Of a stretch of DNA of 64,000 nt, positions 1-7,945 are shown one piece after another. The stretch lies in the NCBI RefSeq assembly GCF_029017505.1, contig NZ_JAQGEI010000001.1:1-64000 (forward strand). The letters are read 5' to 3'. The number at the start of each line of letters is the position of its first letter. Within the stretch, counting starts at the first letter, position 1. Under the pieces are notes generated by a model that saw nothing but the letters and a program-made list of their open reading frames with translations, made no database searches and was not told the origin of the DNA. Position numbers and translations under genes: made by a program. The DNA comes from Sedimenticola hydrogenitrophicus (GTDB lineage Bacteria; Pseudomonadota; Gammaproteobacteria; Chromatiales; Chromatiaceae).

Positions 1-83
1 GTTACCCCCCATTATTTTTCCGTTTGTAAGTACCGCGAAAGGTGTACAGGGAGGCATTAGGCCTGCAGTTCCCCGTGGATTCC

Positions 84-97
84 TTGACTTTGGTCAA
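84..97. promoter_or_regulatory. FNR/DNR-type box, distal
   Basis: TTGACTTTGGTCAA is a symmetric TTGAC-N4-GTCAA site, a common variant of the FNR/Anr/Dnr consensus TTGAT-N4-ATCAA. Its centre is 55 bp upstream of a second, perfect site. Both precede the hemerythrin gene, and a Dnr-like regulator is encoded downstream in the same region. Confidence 0.6.
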
Positions 98-138
98 GAG
101 AATATTATGGATCGCTAACGTTTTGAATTTGCTCTGGA

Positions 139-152
139 TTGATTGAAATCAA
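139..152. promoter_or_regulatory. FNR/DNR box, proximal (perfect consensus)
   Basis: TTGATTGAAATCAA matches TTGAT-N4-ATCAA exactly. Its centre is about 81 bp upstream of the hemerythrin start codon, which fits activation from the usual -41.5 position with a transcript start near 187. The obvious candidate regulator is the Crp/Fnr protein at 2800-3507. Confidence 0.75.
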
Positions 153-226
153 GGTGCCGGGGGGCGGGTCTTTCGATACTCTACCGCTGCGGAATATTTT
201 AAACTGACAATGTGAGAATACGAGTA

Positions 227-661
227 ATGACAACGATCACCGAAACCATGGCACGCAATCACCGGCATTGCGATGAACTTTTTGCTGAAGCGGAGGAGTT
301 GATTTCACAGGGAGACTGGGTGCAGGGACGTGACAAGTTTGAGGCCTTTCGTGATACCACCGAAAACCATTTCACGATGGAGGAGGGGGTGCTTTTTCCC
401 GGTTTTGAACAGCGTACCGGCCAGACAATGGGGCCGACCCAGATGATGCGCATGGAGCACGCGCAGATGCGCCAGCTGATGGCGGACATGGAAGCGGCGG
501 TGGCGCATGAGGATGATGAACGTTATCTGGGACTCTCCGAAACCATGATGATGGTGATGCAGCAGCACAATATGAAAGAGGAGCAGATGCTTTATCCGAT
601 GACGGATCAGGCATTCGCCGGCGATGCGGAAGCCACCCTGCAAGAGATGAAAATGCTCTAA
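227..661 (+). CDS. hemerythrin HHE-domain protein
   Basis: A cytoplasmic four-helix HHE-cation-binding protein of 144 residues. Candidate di-iron ligands are spaced as in the family: His12/His14, His48 and Glu52 in HFTMEE, a His in MEHAQM, and the HNMKEEQMLYP motif near the C-terminus. Such proteins bind O2 or NO at a di-iron centre or repair iron-sulfur clusters under nitrosative stress. I chose ATG at 227, after a GAG-rich stretch, over an in-frame GTG at 212 that lacks a clear ribosome site. The stop overlaps the start of the DUF2249 gene (TAATG), so the two are probably translationally coupled. Tandem FNR/DNR boxes upstream suggest induction under low oxygen or NO. Substrate and exact role are not visible. 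Confidence 0.85.
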   Translation: MTTITETMARNHRHCDELFAEAEELISQGDWVQGRDKFEAFRDTTENHFTMEEGVLFPGFEQRTGQTMGPTQMMRMEHAQMRQLMADMEAAVAHEDDERYLGLSETMMMVMQQHNMKEEQMLYPMTDQAFAGDAEATLQEMKML

Positions 662-918
662 TGGAAGTGCGGATCGATGTGAGCATGCTGGAGCCCTGTG
701 AGCCGTTGGAACGAACCCTGGAGACGATACAGCAGTTGCATCCGGGTGATTATCTGCGCGTACTACATCGGCGTGAACCTCACCTGCTCTATCCCCTGTT
801 GGAGAAAAGCGGTTTTTCCTGGCAGTGCCGGGGCGACGAGTCGGCGGGCTATGAGGTATTCATCTGGAAGACGGATGATCTTGCCGCGGCCCTAGCTGTG
901 GAGTCTGTCAGCGAGTAG
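661..918 (+). CDS. DUF2249 domain protein
   Basis: A small 85-residue cytoplasmic protein with the DUF2249 pattern: a short N-terminal strand, a central LRVLHRREPHLLYPLLEKSG segment and a C-terminal strand EVFIWK. The fold resembles TusA/SirA-type proteins. DUF2249 genes often sit with hemerythrins and NnrS-like proteins in denitrifiers, as here. The ATG overlaps the hemerythrin stop by one base, so the two form an operon. No cysteine sits in the position used by TusA for sulfur transfer (the only two are Cys13 and Cys56). The biochemical function is unknown. Confidence 0.75.
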   Translation: MEVRIDVSMLEPCEPLERTLETIQQLHPGDYLRVLHRREPHLLYPLLEKSGFSWQCRGDESAGYEVFIWKTDDLAAALAVESVSE

Positions 919-975
919 CTAGAACCTTTATTTATCACAACGTTCTCCTCGGATATAGATATATAGTATCGTTTG

Positions 976-1182
976 GTAACTACTCGCCCGGTCAGTAAGT
1001 GATTGGCCTGCCTTGTTGGCCGATCTTGATGGCGCCTCGAATCCGGCCCCTTTTTCAGATTAACGCCTGCCCTTGTTTGAGCGAAGCGAGTTTGGGCAGG
1101 CGCTGAAAATGGGGCCGTATTCGAGGAAACAAGCCATCATGTGAGGCCGGCGAGGCAGGCCAATCAACCCCTGAGTATTTAC
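976..1182. mobile_element. 207-bp MITE, long form (IS66-like ends)
   Basis: A palindromic element bounded by GTAACTACTCG and a right end TGAGTATTTAC (imperfect copies of GTAACTACTCAC). It is flanked by an exact 8-bp direct repeat, ATCGTTTG, at 968-975 and 1183-1190. It carries a nested 92-bp palindrome (1035-1126) in its centre. It is the same length as the copy at 63518-63724 and lies in the opposite orientation. It starts 58 bp after the DUF2249 stop and separates that operon from the membrane-protein gene. There is no open reading frame inside, so it is non-autonomous. Confidence 0.85.
1035..1126. repeat. nested 92-bp palindrome inside the MITE
   Basis: It begins CCTCGAATCCGGCCCC and ends with the near-inverse GGGGCCGTATTCGAGG. 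Its centre is another hairpin, GCCTGCCC...GGGCAGGC, around a GAGCGAAGCGAG loop. An insert of the same length occurs at the same internal position in the copy at 63518-63724 and is absent from the two 108-bp copies. Confidence 0.8.
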
Positions 1183-1227
1183 ATCGTTTGATACTTTATC
1201 GTTCGATACTCTATTGTTTGGTTATGA
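1183..1227. repeat. three 15-bp imperfect tandem repeats
   Basis: Units ATCGTTTGATACTTT, ATCGTTCGATACTCT and ATTGTTTGGTTATGA follow each other. The MITE inserted into the first unit, so ATCGTTTG also appears on its left side. They lie directly upstream of the membrane-protein gene and could be part of its control region. Confidence 0.5.
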
Positions 1228-1247
1228 ACTGACGGCTTGGTTAACAG

Positions 1248-2606
1248 ATGCTCAACACCGCGACGCTCTCCCTGGATCAGGCTCCGCCGATTTCGATTCC
1301 CTTCAGGTACTTTCTGACGGCGCCGCTGTTTGGTCTGGCCGCGGCACTGATGTTGCTGATCAACGGTCCCGATCTGTTCCTCACCCGCTGGTCGCCCCTG
1401 ACCCTGGGCCTGACCCATATGATCACGCTCGGCATGCTGGCAATGGTAATGTGCGGTGCGCTGTTGCAGATGCTGCCCGTGATCGCGGGTTCACCTGTAC
1501 CCGGGGTGGTTGCGGTCGGCACGTTGTGTCATATCCTGATCACCCTGGGAACCGGCCTGCTGATTTTTGCCTTTCTATCGGGGAGTGTTGTCGGTGAGGC
1601 GGTGGCGCTGGGCATGATGGGCGTAGGCGTCATCGTGTTTTTTGTGGCCGTTATGATCGCCTTGTGGCGGGTGAAGCACGTCAGCGCCACGATTGTCGCG
1701 ATACGCCTTGCCGTTGTCGCCTTACTGATTACGCTGTTGTTCGGCGTGCTGCTGGGGAGCGGCATTCTCGGCTCCCTGGGGTTCGGGGATATCGCCGCGC
1801 TGGTGGATGTCCATCTTGGCTGGGGCATATTGGGCTGGATCGGGCTGTTGCTGATCGGTATCTCTTATCAGGTGGTCCCCATGTTTCAGGTGACGCCGGA
1901 ATACCCGCCCCGCCTGCGTCGACTGCTGGCGCCCGGGCTGTTTGTCGGCTTGCTGATCTGGACGCTGCTGATGCTGGGGGCGATCTCCGGTGTGGTGAAC
2001 GGTTGGGTAGCGGAGGTTGCAATGTTCATTCTGATCTGCGGCTTCGCGCTCTATGCGGGGGTGACTCTCCGGCTGCAGTCGCAGCGAAAACGCCGGGTCC
2101 CGGATATCACCCTGCTGTTCTGGCGTACCGGCATGCTGTTCATTCCGTTCTGTGCACTGATCTGGATAGCCGGGAGCGTTTCACCCGCTATCGGCAATGA
2201 CCCCCATTACAGTCTACTCCTCGGCGTGGGCCTGCTGTTGGGGGTGGGTGTGGCCGTAATCAACGGCATGCTGTACAAGATCGTCCCCTTCCTCTCCTGG
2301 TTCCACCTGCAGAACCGGCAGATGAGACTGATGTGCATGACCGTGAAGGTGCCGAACATGAAGGAGTTTATCCCTGACAAGGCCGCGCGCCTGCAATTGT
2401 ATCTGTTTCAGGCGGCAATGCTGTTGACCCTGGCGGCCACCCTGTTCCCTGCTTGGTTTACCCACTTGGCGGGACTCTTGTTCCTCGCTTCGAATGCCCT
2501 GCTGATGAAAAACCTGTTGCTCTCCATGCAGCGGTATCGTCAGACCAACGAAGCCCTGTCGGCCTACGCGGAAACCACCGGCGCGTCCAGCGCCGGCGCG
2601 GGTTGA
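1248..2606 (+). CDS. polytopic membrane protein, NnrS / oxidase-I-like
   Basis: A very hydrophobic 452-residue inner-membrane protein with about 12 predicted membrane segments. Conserved-looking histidines sit in helices, for example LGLTHMITLGML near residue 63 and VDVHLGWGILGW near residue 190, as in heme/copper-binding NnrS and subunit-I-like proteins found near denitrification genes. Its position between hemerythrin/DUF2249 and a Dnr-like regulator supports a role in nitric oxide tolerance or sensing. The set of histidines expected for a catalytic heme-copper oxidase was not verified. The start is the first ATG of the frame, with a weak ribosome site (GGTTAACAG). Function is inferred from composition and context only. 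Confidence 0.6.
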   Translation: MLNTATLSLDQAPPISIPFRYFLTAPLFGLAAALMLLINGPDLFLTRWSPLTLGLTHMITLGMLAMVMCGALLQMLPVIAGSPVPGVVAVGTLCHILITLGTGLLIFAFLSGSVVGEAVALGMMGVGVIVFFVAVMIALWRVKHVSATIVAIRLAVVALLITLLFGVLLGSGILGSLGFGDIAALVDVHLGWGILGWIGLLLIGISYQVVPMFQVTPEYPPRLRRLLAPGLFVGLLIWTLLMLGAISGVVNGWVAEVAMFILICGFALYAGVTLRLQSQRKRRVPDITLLFWRTGMLFIPFCALIWIAGSVSPAIGNDPHYSLLLGVGLLLGVGVAVINGMLYKIVPFLSWFHLQNRQMRLMCMTVKVPNMKEFIPDKAARLQLYLFQAAMLLTLAATLFPAWFTHLAGLLFLASNALLMKNLLLSMQRYRQTNEALSAYAETTGASSAGAG

Positions 2607-2629
2607 GCGCCGTAAAACCCGGAATTCGG

Positions 2630-2659
2630 CCGCTCCGCCGCGGGATTGCGGAGGAGCGG
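2630..2659. terminator. weak hairpin after the membrane-protein gene
   Basis: CCGCTCC and GGAGCGG form a 7-bp stem with a 16-base loop, 23 bases after the stop codon and followed by CCTGGCTTTTG. The T-run is poor, so this is a possible terminator only. Confidence 0.35.
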
Positions 2660-2753
2660 TCCTGGCTTTTGCCACTACTGCATTGGCCTCTTATCTAGGT
2701 CCATGTGATTTCCATCAGTTGTTTTCTGCGCTAAAATACCCATTCCTCAAATA

Positions 2754-2772
2754 TTAACTTACTGAAAGTTAA
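2754..2772. promoter_or_regulatory. inverted repeat upstream of the Crp/Fnr gene
   Basis: TTAACTT-ACTGA-AAGTTAA is a perfect 7-bp inverted repeat with a 5-base spacer, about 28 bp upstream of the regulator start. It is a candidate autoregulatory operator. It does not match the FNR consensus, so another regulator is possible. Confidence 0.45.
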
Positions 2773-2799
2773 GCAATTGTTATTATTGATGGTGTGATT

Positions 2800-3507
2800 A
2801 TGCCGACCGAACTGAGTGAGGCCTTCCTTTTTTCCCAGCTTGATGAGGGTCAATTGGAGCGCGTTCGCAAGATGAGCAGCGAGATCCGCTTGCAGGATAA
2901 TGAGGCCCTGTTTGAGGTGGGTGATGAGGCGAGGCGCTTCTTTCTGGTCCAGGAGGGGCAGATAAAACTCTCCCGGCTCTCCATGAACGGCAACGAGAAG
3001 GTGATTGAAGTGGTAACGGCGGGTTATACATTCGCCGAGGCCCTGATGTTCTCGGATAAACCGTCATATCCGGTACGTGCCACATCCATCGGTAAATCGC
3101 GACTCATCGCGGTGGACAGCCGGGGCTTCCTGGATCTGCTCAGGGAGTCGACCGATACCTGTTTCCGGGTCATGGGCGATATGAGCATGCGGCTGCGCCG
3201 CATGATCAAGGAGATCGATGACCTGACCCTGCAGAGTGCCACCGGCCGGGTGGCCGGTTATCTGTGCGGTAAATCCATGTTGAAGGGCCAGACGCGGGTC
3301 GCCTTTGAACTGGCGACCCCGAAAGGGGTGCTGGCCTCACGACTGTCGGTGAAGCCGGAGACCTTCTCAAGAATTCTGCACAACTTTACCGACCAGGGGC
3401 TGGTCAAGGTGAGGGGCGGTCATATCGAAATCCTCGACGTGGAAGGGCTGCGCAAGCATGCCGAGTCATCGGGCGTCTGCGGCCAGCAGATCGGCCCGGA
3501 GAGTTGA
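2800..3507 (+). CDS. Crp/Fnr-family regulator, Dnr-like
   Basis: A 235-residue regulator with an N-terminal cyclic-nucleotide-type beta-roll (about 10-125), a dimerisation helix (about 130-165) and a C-terminal winged helix-turn-helix (TPKGVLASRLSVKPETFSRILHNF). It lacks the N-terminal cysteine cluster of true FNR, so it should not carry an oxygen-sensing 4Fe-4S cluster; this resembles Dnr/NnrR-type NO-responsive members. The recognition helix has the E-T-F-S-R pattern expected for TTGAT half-sites, and such sites occur at 84-97, 139-152 and 10849-10862. GTG at 2794 is an alternative start. It shares a bidirectional terminator with nadA. Confidence 0.85.
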   Translation: MPTELSEAFLFSQLDEGQLERVRKMSSEIRLQDNEALFEVGDEARRFFLVQEGQIKLSRLSMNGNEKVIEVVTAGYTFAEALMFSDKPSYPVRATSIGKSRLIAVDSRGFLDLLRESTDTCFRVMGDMSMRLRRMIKEIDDLTLQSATGRVAGYLCGKSMLKGQTRVAFELATPKGVLASRLSVKPETFSRILHNFTDQGLVKVRGGHIEILDVEGLRKHAESSGVCGQQIGPES

Positions 3508-3530
3508 CGTCGGGATTGCGGACCCCAGGT

Positions 3531-3570
3531 TAAACGAGAGAGGGCGCTTCAGGACGCCCTCTCTCGTTTA
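3531..3570. terminator. bidirectional intrinsic terminator
   Basis: A perfect 16-bp stem, TAAACGAGAGAGGGCG, with an 8-base loop (CTTCAGGA). It lies between the convergent Crp/Fnr gene and nadA. A/T-rich stem ends on both sides fit termination in both directions. Confidence 0.85.
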
Positions 3571-3614
3571 GTCATGATCGATCACCAACCGGATGAGCGG
3601 GTCAGCTTCCCTGA

Positions 3615-4667
3615 CTATTTCTGCCTGCTCCGGGCGAAATCCAGCATCCGCTGTATCGGTTTCACCGCCAGCTCCCTGACGTCCGGATCGATCAGGATTT
3701 CGTTATTTTCCTGTTCCAGCACCTGCAGCAGATTCTGCAGCGCGTTCATGCCCATCCAGGGGCAGTGGGCACAGCTCTCGCAGGTGGCGCCTTCACCGGC
3801 GGTGGGCGCCTCGATCAATTTCTTGTGTGGTGCCAGCTGCTTCATCTTGTGGAAGATACCGCCATCGGTGGCGACGATGAATTCACTGTTGTCCATCTCC
3901 ACCACCGCCTTGATCAGGGCGGTGGTGGAGCCCACCACATCGGCCTGCTCGATGACCGCCTCGGGGGATTCGGGATGGACCAGCACGGCGGCGTCCGGGT
4001 GCAGTCGCCGGACCCTTTCCAGGGCCACCGATTTGAACTCTTCGTGCACCACGCAGGCGCCGTTCCAGAACAGCATGTCGGCACCGGTCAGCTTCTGCAC
4101 GTAGTGACCGAGGTGTTTGTCCGGAGCCCAGATGATCTTTTCACCGCGGGCGGCCAGATGCTCGACGATCGGCAGGGCGATGCCGGAGGTCACGACCCAG
4201 TCGGCGCGCGCCTTCACCTTGGCGCTGGTATTGGCATACACCACCACCGTGTGATCGGGATACTGATCACAGTAGGCGCTGAATTCATCGGCCGGACAGC
4301 CTTCGTCCAGGGAGCAGGTGGCGTCCAGGTCGGGCATCAGAATCCGCTTTTCCGGATTGAGGATCTTCGCGGTTTCGCCCATGAAGCGGACGCCGCAGAC
4401 CACCAGGGTGGTGGCCTCCTGCTGGGCGCCGAAACGGGCCATTTCCAGGGAGTCGGAGACACAGCCGCCGGTCTCCTCCGCCAGCTCCTGCAGGTCGCCA
4501 TCGGTGTAGTAGTGGGCCACCAGCACGGCATTGCGTGCCTTCAGCAGCGCCTTGATGCGCGCCTTGATCGCCTGTTTCTCATCCGCACTGAGGATCGGCC
4601 ATTGCGGATGGGGAGGGACGATGACCGGGTGCGGTCGGATTTCTGCAGGAGCGATTGTCTGCGTCAT
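3615..4667 (-). CDS. nadA: quinolinate synthase NadA
   Basis: This enzyme condenses iminoaspartate with dihydroxyacetone phosphate to make quinolinate in de novo NAD synthesis. The 350-residue length matches the E. coli type. The expected 4Fe-4S cysteines are present: CSLDEGC near residue 114, NGAC near 205 and CESCAHC near 300. The substrate-binding [19 protein letters not shown] and VHPESP motifs are also present. It lies 25 bp downstream of the Nudix-type regulator gene on the same strand, so nrtR-nadA is probably one operon under NrtR control. Confidence 0.95.
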   Translation of the reverse strand: MTQTIAPAEIRPHPVIVPPHPQWPILSADEKQAIKARIKALLKARNAVLVAHYYTDGDLQELAEETGGCVSDSLEMARFGAQQEATTLVVCGVRFMGETAKILNPEKRILMPDLDATCSLDEGCPADEFSAYCDQYPDHTVVVYANTSAKVKARADWVVTSGIALPIVEHLAARGEKIIWAPDKHLGHYVQKLTGADMLFWNGACVVHEEFKSVALERVRRLHPDAAVLVHPESPEAVIEQADVVGSTTALIKAVVEMDNSEFIVATDGGIFHKMKQLAPHKKLIEAPTAGEGATCESCAHCPWMGMNALQNLLQVLEQENNEILIDPDVRELAVKPIQRMLDFARSRQK

Positions 4668-4692
4668 GGTGTTCTCTCTGTGGTTGGTCGGC

Positions 4693-5361
4693 TCAGCGTA
4701 TGATATCGACCCGATCCGGGGCGGTTAGTCGGTAGATTTTAGCCGGGCGGTGATTGCCGTTGCGGCGCTTTCCGCCGATCTCTTCCAGGCGGTTGAGGGA
4801 CAGGGCCCATTTGCGGAAATTCCGTTTATCGAGCTTTTCGTTGCGCAGGATCTCGTACACCGATTGCAGTTCGCTCAGGGTGAATGTCTCCGCCATGAGC
4901 TGGAACGCAATAGTGGAGTAATGGGTCTTGGCGGCGAGCCGTTCGCGTGCCAGGTGAATGATCTCCGCATGGTCAAAGGCCAGTTCCGGGAGCCGGCGCA
5001 GTGGAAACCAGGCGGCCTCGGCGGCATCGCTGCCGGGCGACAGGCTGAGCTTGTCGGCCGACACCAGGGCATAATAGGTGACGCTGATGACCCGCTCCCG
5101 TGGATCCCGGTCGGGACGCCCGAAGGTATAGAGCTGTTCCATGTAGAGATCGGCGACCCCGGTCTCCTCCTCCAGCTCCCGTTTGGCACAGCTGTCCAGA
5201 TCCTCGTCGATTTCGAGAAAGCCTCCGGGTAACGCCCAACGGCCCTTGTACGGCTCCTGTGCCCGGCGTATCAGCAGCAGTTGCAGCTGCTGGTCGCGCA
5301 GGGCGAAGACCGCCACGTCGGTGGTGACGGCAGGGTGGGGGTATTGGTACTGAAAAGGCAC
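4693..5361 (-). CDS. nrtR: NrtR-like Nudix transcriptional regulator
   Basis: A 222-residue protein with an N-terminal Nudix domain (about 10-145) and a C-terminal winged-helix DNA-binding domain (about 150-215, including [26 protein letters not shown]). NrtR proteins repress NAD-synthesis genes and sense ADP-ribose. The Nudix box is intact (GFLEIDE then REL-EEETGV), so hydrolysis of ADP-ribose may be retained, unlike some purely regulatory members. It is the first gene of a presumed nrtR-nadA operon. A palindrome at 5376-5395 in the divergent intergenic region is a good candidate for its operator. Confidence 0.88.
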   Translation of the reverse strand: MPFQYQYPHPAVTTDVAVFALRDQQLQLLLIRRAQEPYKGRWALPGGFLEIDEDLDSCAKRELEEETGVADLYMEQLYTFGRPDRDPRERVISVTYYALVSADKLSLSPGSDAAEAAWFPLRRLPELAFDHAEIIHLARERLAAKTHYSTIAFQLMAETFTLSELQSVYEILRNEKLDKRNFRKWALSLNRLEEIGGKRRNGNHRPAKIYRLTAPDRVDIIR

Positions 5362-5375
5362 GGCTATCCGATTAC

Positions 5376-5395
5376 TAAGTGTTAAAAATACACTA
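5376..5395. promoter_or_regulatory. candidate NrtR operator
   Basis: The sequence TAAGTGTTAAAAATACACTA is an inverted repeat (AAGTGT/ACACTA half-sites around an A/T-rich centre). It lies just upstream of nrtR-nadA and in the leader of the divergent HDOD gene. Location and symmetry fit an autoregulated NrtR site; this is an inference. Confidence 0.55.
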
Positions 5396-5495
5396 TATCT
5401 TGGTCGTTGCGCTGCAACATGTCAAGCGGTCTGTTTATCCGGTTATTCGGTTAGATGCCATAGCCACTAAAGAAAACCAGCCAACCCCCGCTAAC

Positions 5496-6395
5496 ATGGA
5501 TACGAAAATAACCGGGAACACTATTGCTATGGACGCTGAACAAGAGCGCGCGGTGCGGGAACTGCTCAAGGTCAAGCAGCTGCCGCCACTCTCGACCACC
5601 GCCGCCCAGCTGCTGGAGGCCGTTTCGAACGACGAAATCGACTTGAAGGCACTGGCGGCGATAATCAATCAAGATCCGGGGCTGGCCGCGCGCATCGTGG
5701 GGCTGGCCAACTCGGCCTATTTCGCCCAGCCCGCGCCGGTCTACAGCGTGGAGGAGGCCATCATCCGGGTACTCGGGCTGAATATGGTCAAGAGCCTCGC
5801 CCTGGGCATCAGCGTCGCCAGGGTGTTCGACCTGGAAAAGTGTCCTGTTTTCGATCTGCCGGGATACTGGTATAAAGCCTTGGCGGCCGGCCAACTGGCG
5901 CGGTCACTCGCCCTGTTGCTGCCGGCGGTGCGGCGGCCGGATGCGGCAGCGCTCTATCTGGGCGGGCTGTTCCATAATCTGGGAGCCCTGCTGCTGGTGC
6001 ATGTGATGGGCGAGGCCTACGCCGGCGTCCTGCAGCTGGCGGCACAGGAGCCGGCGGGAAAACTGCTGGATATCGAACGGGAGCGGCTCGGGCTGGACCA
6101 TCGGCAAGCGGGGGCCTGGCTGGCCGAGCGCTGGCACCTGCCACCCGTCATTGTGACCATGCTGGGATCTCTCGGCGACGGCAGCTATTCCGGTGCGCAT
6201 CAGACGGCGGTCAATCTGTTGAATTGCGCGGTTGACTGGGTGGGCGCCATTCGTACCGGCGAGGCGTATGCGCTGGTAGACTGCCGCTGGTTGAATAACA
6301 TCGACGGGCTGGATCGGGAGCGGACCCCCCAGATCGAAGAGACCTTGCGCCACCAGTTGGATGATCTGGAACGGGTTGCGGGACAGCTGGCATGA
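5496..6395 (+). CDS. HDOD-domain protein
   Basis: A 299-residue cytoplasmic protein with an HDOD domain over most of its length (LPPLSTTAAQLLEAVSNDEI, then INQDPGLAARIVGLANSAYF, then LYLGGLFHNLGALLL). HDOD proteins resemble HD phosphohydrolases but lack catalytic metal ligands and act in signalling, often beside c-di-GMP proteins. The ATG at 5496 is a guess; the frame is open back to a GTG at 5379 that would overlap the presumed NrtR operator, and ATG 5529 is also possible. A GAF-GGDEF gene follows after a MITE. The MITE's 8-bp duplication includes this gene's stop codon. Confidence 0.75.
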   Translation: MDTKITGNTIAMDAEQERAVRELLKVKQLPPLSTTAAQLLEAVSNDEIDLKALAAIINQDPGLAARIVGLANSAYFAQPAPVYSVEEAIIRVLGLNMVKSLALGISVARVFDLEKCPVFDLPGYWYKALAAGQLARSLALLLPAVRRPDAAALYLGGLFHNLGALLLVHVMGEAYAGVLQLAAQEPAGKLLDIERERLGLDHRQAGAWLAERWHLPPVIVTMLGSLGDGSYSGAHQTAVNLLNCAVDWVGAIRTGEAYALVDCRWLNNIDGLDRERTPQIEETLRHQLDDLERVAGQLA

Positions 6396-6397
6396 AC

Positions 6398-6505
6398 GTA
6401 ACTACTCACGGGGTGATTGACCTGCCTTGCCGGCCTCACACGATGACTCCCCCAAGATCGGCCAACAAGGCAGGCCAATCACTTACAGACCGGGTGAGTA
6501 GTTAC
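6398..6505. mobile_element. 108-bp MITE, short form
   Basis: It begins GTAACTACTCACGGGG and ends with GTGAGTAGTTAC. The 8-bp direct repeat GCATGAAC flanks it exactly (6390-6397 and 6506-6513). Long inverted arms GATTGACCTGCC/GGCAGGCCAATC lie inside the TIR. It is inserted directly at the 3' end of the HDOD gene and upstream of the GAF-GGDEF gene, with no coding capacity. Confidence 0.9.
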
Positions 6506-6539
6506 GCATGAACAAGAATACCAACCAAAGAGATCCAAT

Positions 6540-7727
6540 GTGATATTTGGCCATCAGGACCATTTTTTTTCACTTGTCGATTCACTCTCGGCCATCCGCC
6601 TGCTCTCCCGGATACCGTTGGAGGGTGTCTCGGAAGGGCGGTTGTTGGAGCGGGCACTGGAGGCGCTGATCGAGTACCAGGACCTGGAGCAGTGTTCGAT
6701 TTTTCTGCTCGAGGGTGAGGTGCTGCGTTGCGCGGTGGGGGGTGGCCTGGATACCTTCGGCCGGCGCGTTCCGGAGCAACCCGCAACGGGCGGCGCAGGC
6801 ATGCTGTTCAGCGTCGGGGAAGGGATCATGGGGCTGGCTCTGGAGAGCGGCCAGATTCAGTATTGCCGCAACTGCAAGACCGATCCGCGTTTCAAGCCCT
6901 TCGCCAACACCACCCTGTTCTATGGCGATGGTTCGCTGATCTCCGCCCCCATCGTCTCCGATGACGAGGTGTTGGGCGTGCTCAATGTGTCCCATCATCT
7001 GCCGGAGTTTTTCCAGACCTGGCAGCAGCATTTTCTCATGTTGTTCGCCAATTTTCTCGGCCGGCTGCTGCATCTGCACCGTCTGGTCAACCGGCTTGAG
7101 GAGCGGATCAGCTCACGCACCCAGGCGTTGGCCCAGTCGCTGGAGGAGTCTGAGCGGTTGCGTGCCCGCTACCAGGAACGCTCGATCATGGATGAGCTGA
7201 CCGGGCTGTGCAATCGGCGCTATTTCTTCGCCGAAGGTGAACCGATGCTCGCCCGGGCGGTGCGTTACGGTCACCCGCTGGGGCTGATGCTGATCGATGT
7301 GGATCAGCTGCGAGGGCTCAATGACAAATGGGGGCACCTGGCGGGGGATCAGGCGATCTGTCGGATAGCGGAGACCCTGCAAAAGGAGGCGCGCACGGGT
7401 GATCTGCTGGCCCGGCTGGGAGACAGCGAATTTGCGCTGCTGCTGCCCCATACCCTGCCGGATGGACTGGAGAGTATGGCCGGACGCATCCAGGCGGCGG
7501 TTGCCGAGCTGGAATTGCGGCCGCAGGATGAACCGGTGAATCTCTCCGTGAGTATCGGCATGACCACGTTGTGCCGGCAGCCGGACATCAGGCTTGTTGA
7601 TCAGCTTGAGTTGCTCTATAGCCAGGCTGGTTACGCGCTTGCCCAATGTAAGCAGGCGGGGCGCAACCGGCGGCTGTTCTATGCGGCGGAGCTGGAGCCG
7701 GCCCTCGGACCGTTGCCGGATGAGTGA
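6540..7727 (+). CDS. GAF-GGDEF protein with degenerate GGDEF motif
   Basis: A 395-residue protein with an N-terminal GAF-like sensor (about 20-185, with Cys residues in YCRNCKTDPRF), a short coiled linker (about 190-225) and a C-terminal GGDEF domain starting at MDELTGLCNRRYF. The active-site signature reads RLGDSEF rather than RLGGDEF, with changed glycine and aspartate positions. Diguanylate cyclase activity is therefore unlikely, and it may be a c-di-GMP or partner-binding receptor. The start is GTG 6540, which overlaps a short upstream frame beginning at ATG 6508 and ending at 6543; that ATG lies in the MITE target duplication. It probably works with the upstream HDOD protein. Confidence 0.8.
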   Translation: MIFGHQDHFFSLVDSLSAIRLLSRIPLEGVSEGRLLERALEALIEYQDLEQCSIFLLEGEVLRCAVGGGLDTFGRRVPEQPATGGAGMLFSVGEGIMGLALESGQIQYCRNCKTDPRFKPFANTTLFYGDGSLISAPIVSDDEVLGVLNVSHHLPEFFQTWQQHFLMLFANFLGRLLHLHRLVNRLEERISSRTQALAQSLEESERLRARYQERSIMDELTGLCNRRYFFAEGEPMLARAVRYGHPLGLMLIDVDQLRGLNDKWGHLAGDQAICRIAETLQKEARTGDLLARLGDSEFALLLPHTLPDGLESMAGRIQAAVAELELRPQDEPVNLSVSIGMTTLCRQPDIRLVDQLELLYSQAGYALAQCKQAGRNRRLFYAAELEPALGPLPDE

Positions 7728-7766
7728 TCGGCTGCCGCCGCGCCTGGCTCACAACGCCCTTAGGGC

Positions 7767-7909
7767 TTTCGGGTGAAAGGATTCCAAGATCGTTGGCGGC
7801 AGGAGGAGTGGTACAGGGATGTACCGTTTACGGAGCCGAGGATGCCATGCCGCCATCGAGCCCCCAGGGATGGGTTTACGGCGTTGTCTTGGAATCCTTT
7901 CACCCGGAA
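7767..7909. repeat. 143-bp inverted-repeat element
   Basis: A 23-bp arm pair (left ends GGATTCCAAGA, right starts TCTTGGAATCC) with one mismatch encloses a body containing GAGTGGTACAGGGATGTACC. The same body motif recurs at 28249-28331 and, inverted, at 60846-60957. The element fills most of the 218-bp space between two convergent genes. It may act as a hairpin terminator; no target duplication is evident. Confidence 0.7.
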
Positions 7910-7945
7910 GCTATCCGCACTGCACCAGAATCCGACAAAGTAGAA

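Noticed and set aside
6508-6543. Short frame of 11 codons between the MITE and the GAF-GGDEF gene
   Set aside because: It arises from the target duplication (ATGAAC) and has no ribosome site of its own; noted only because its stop overlaps the downstream GTG start.
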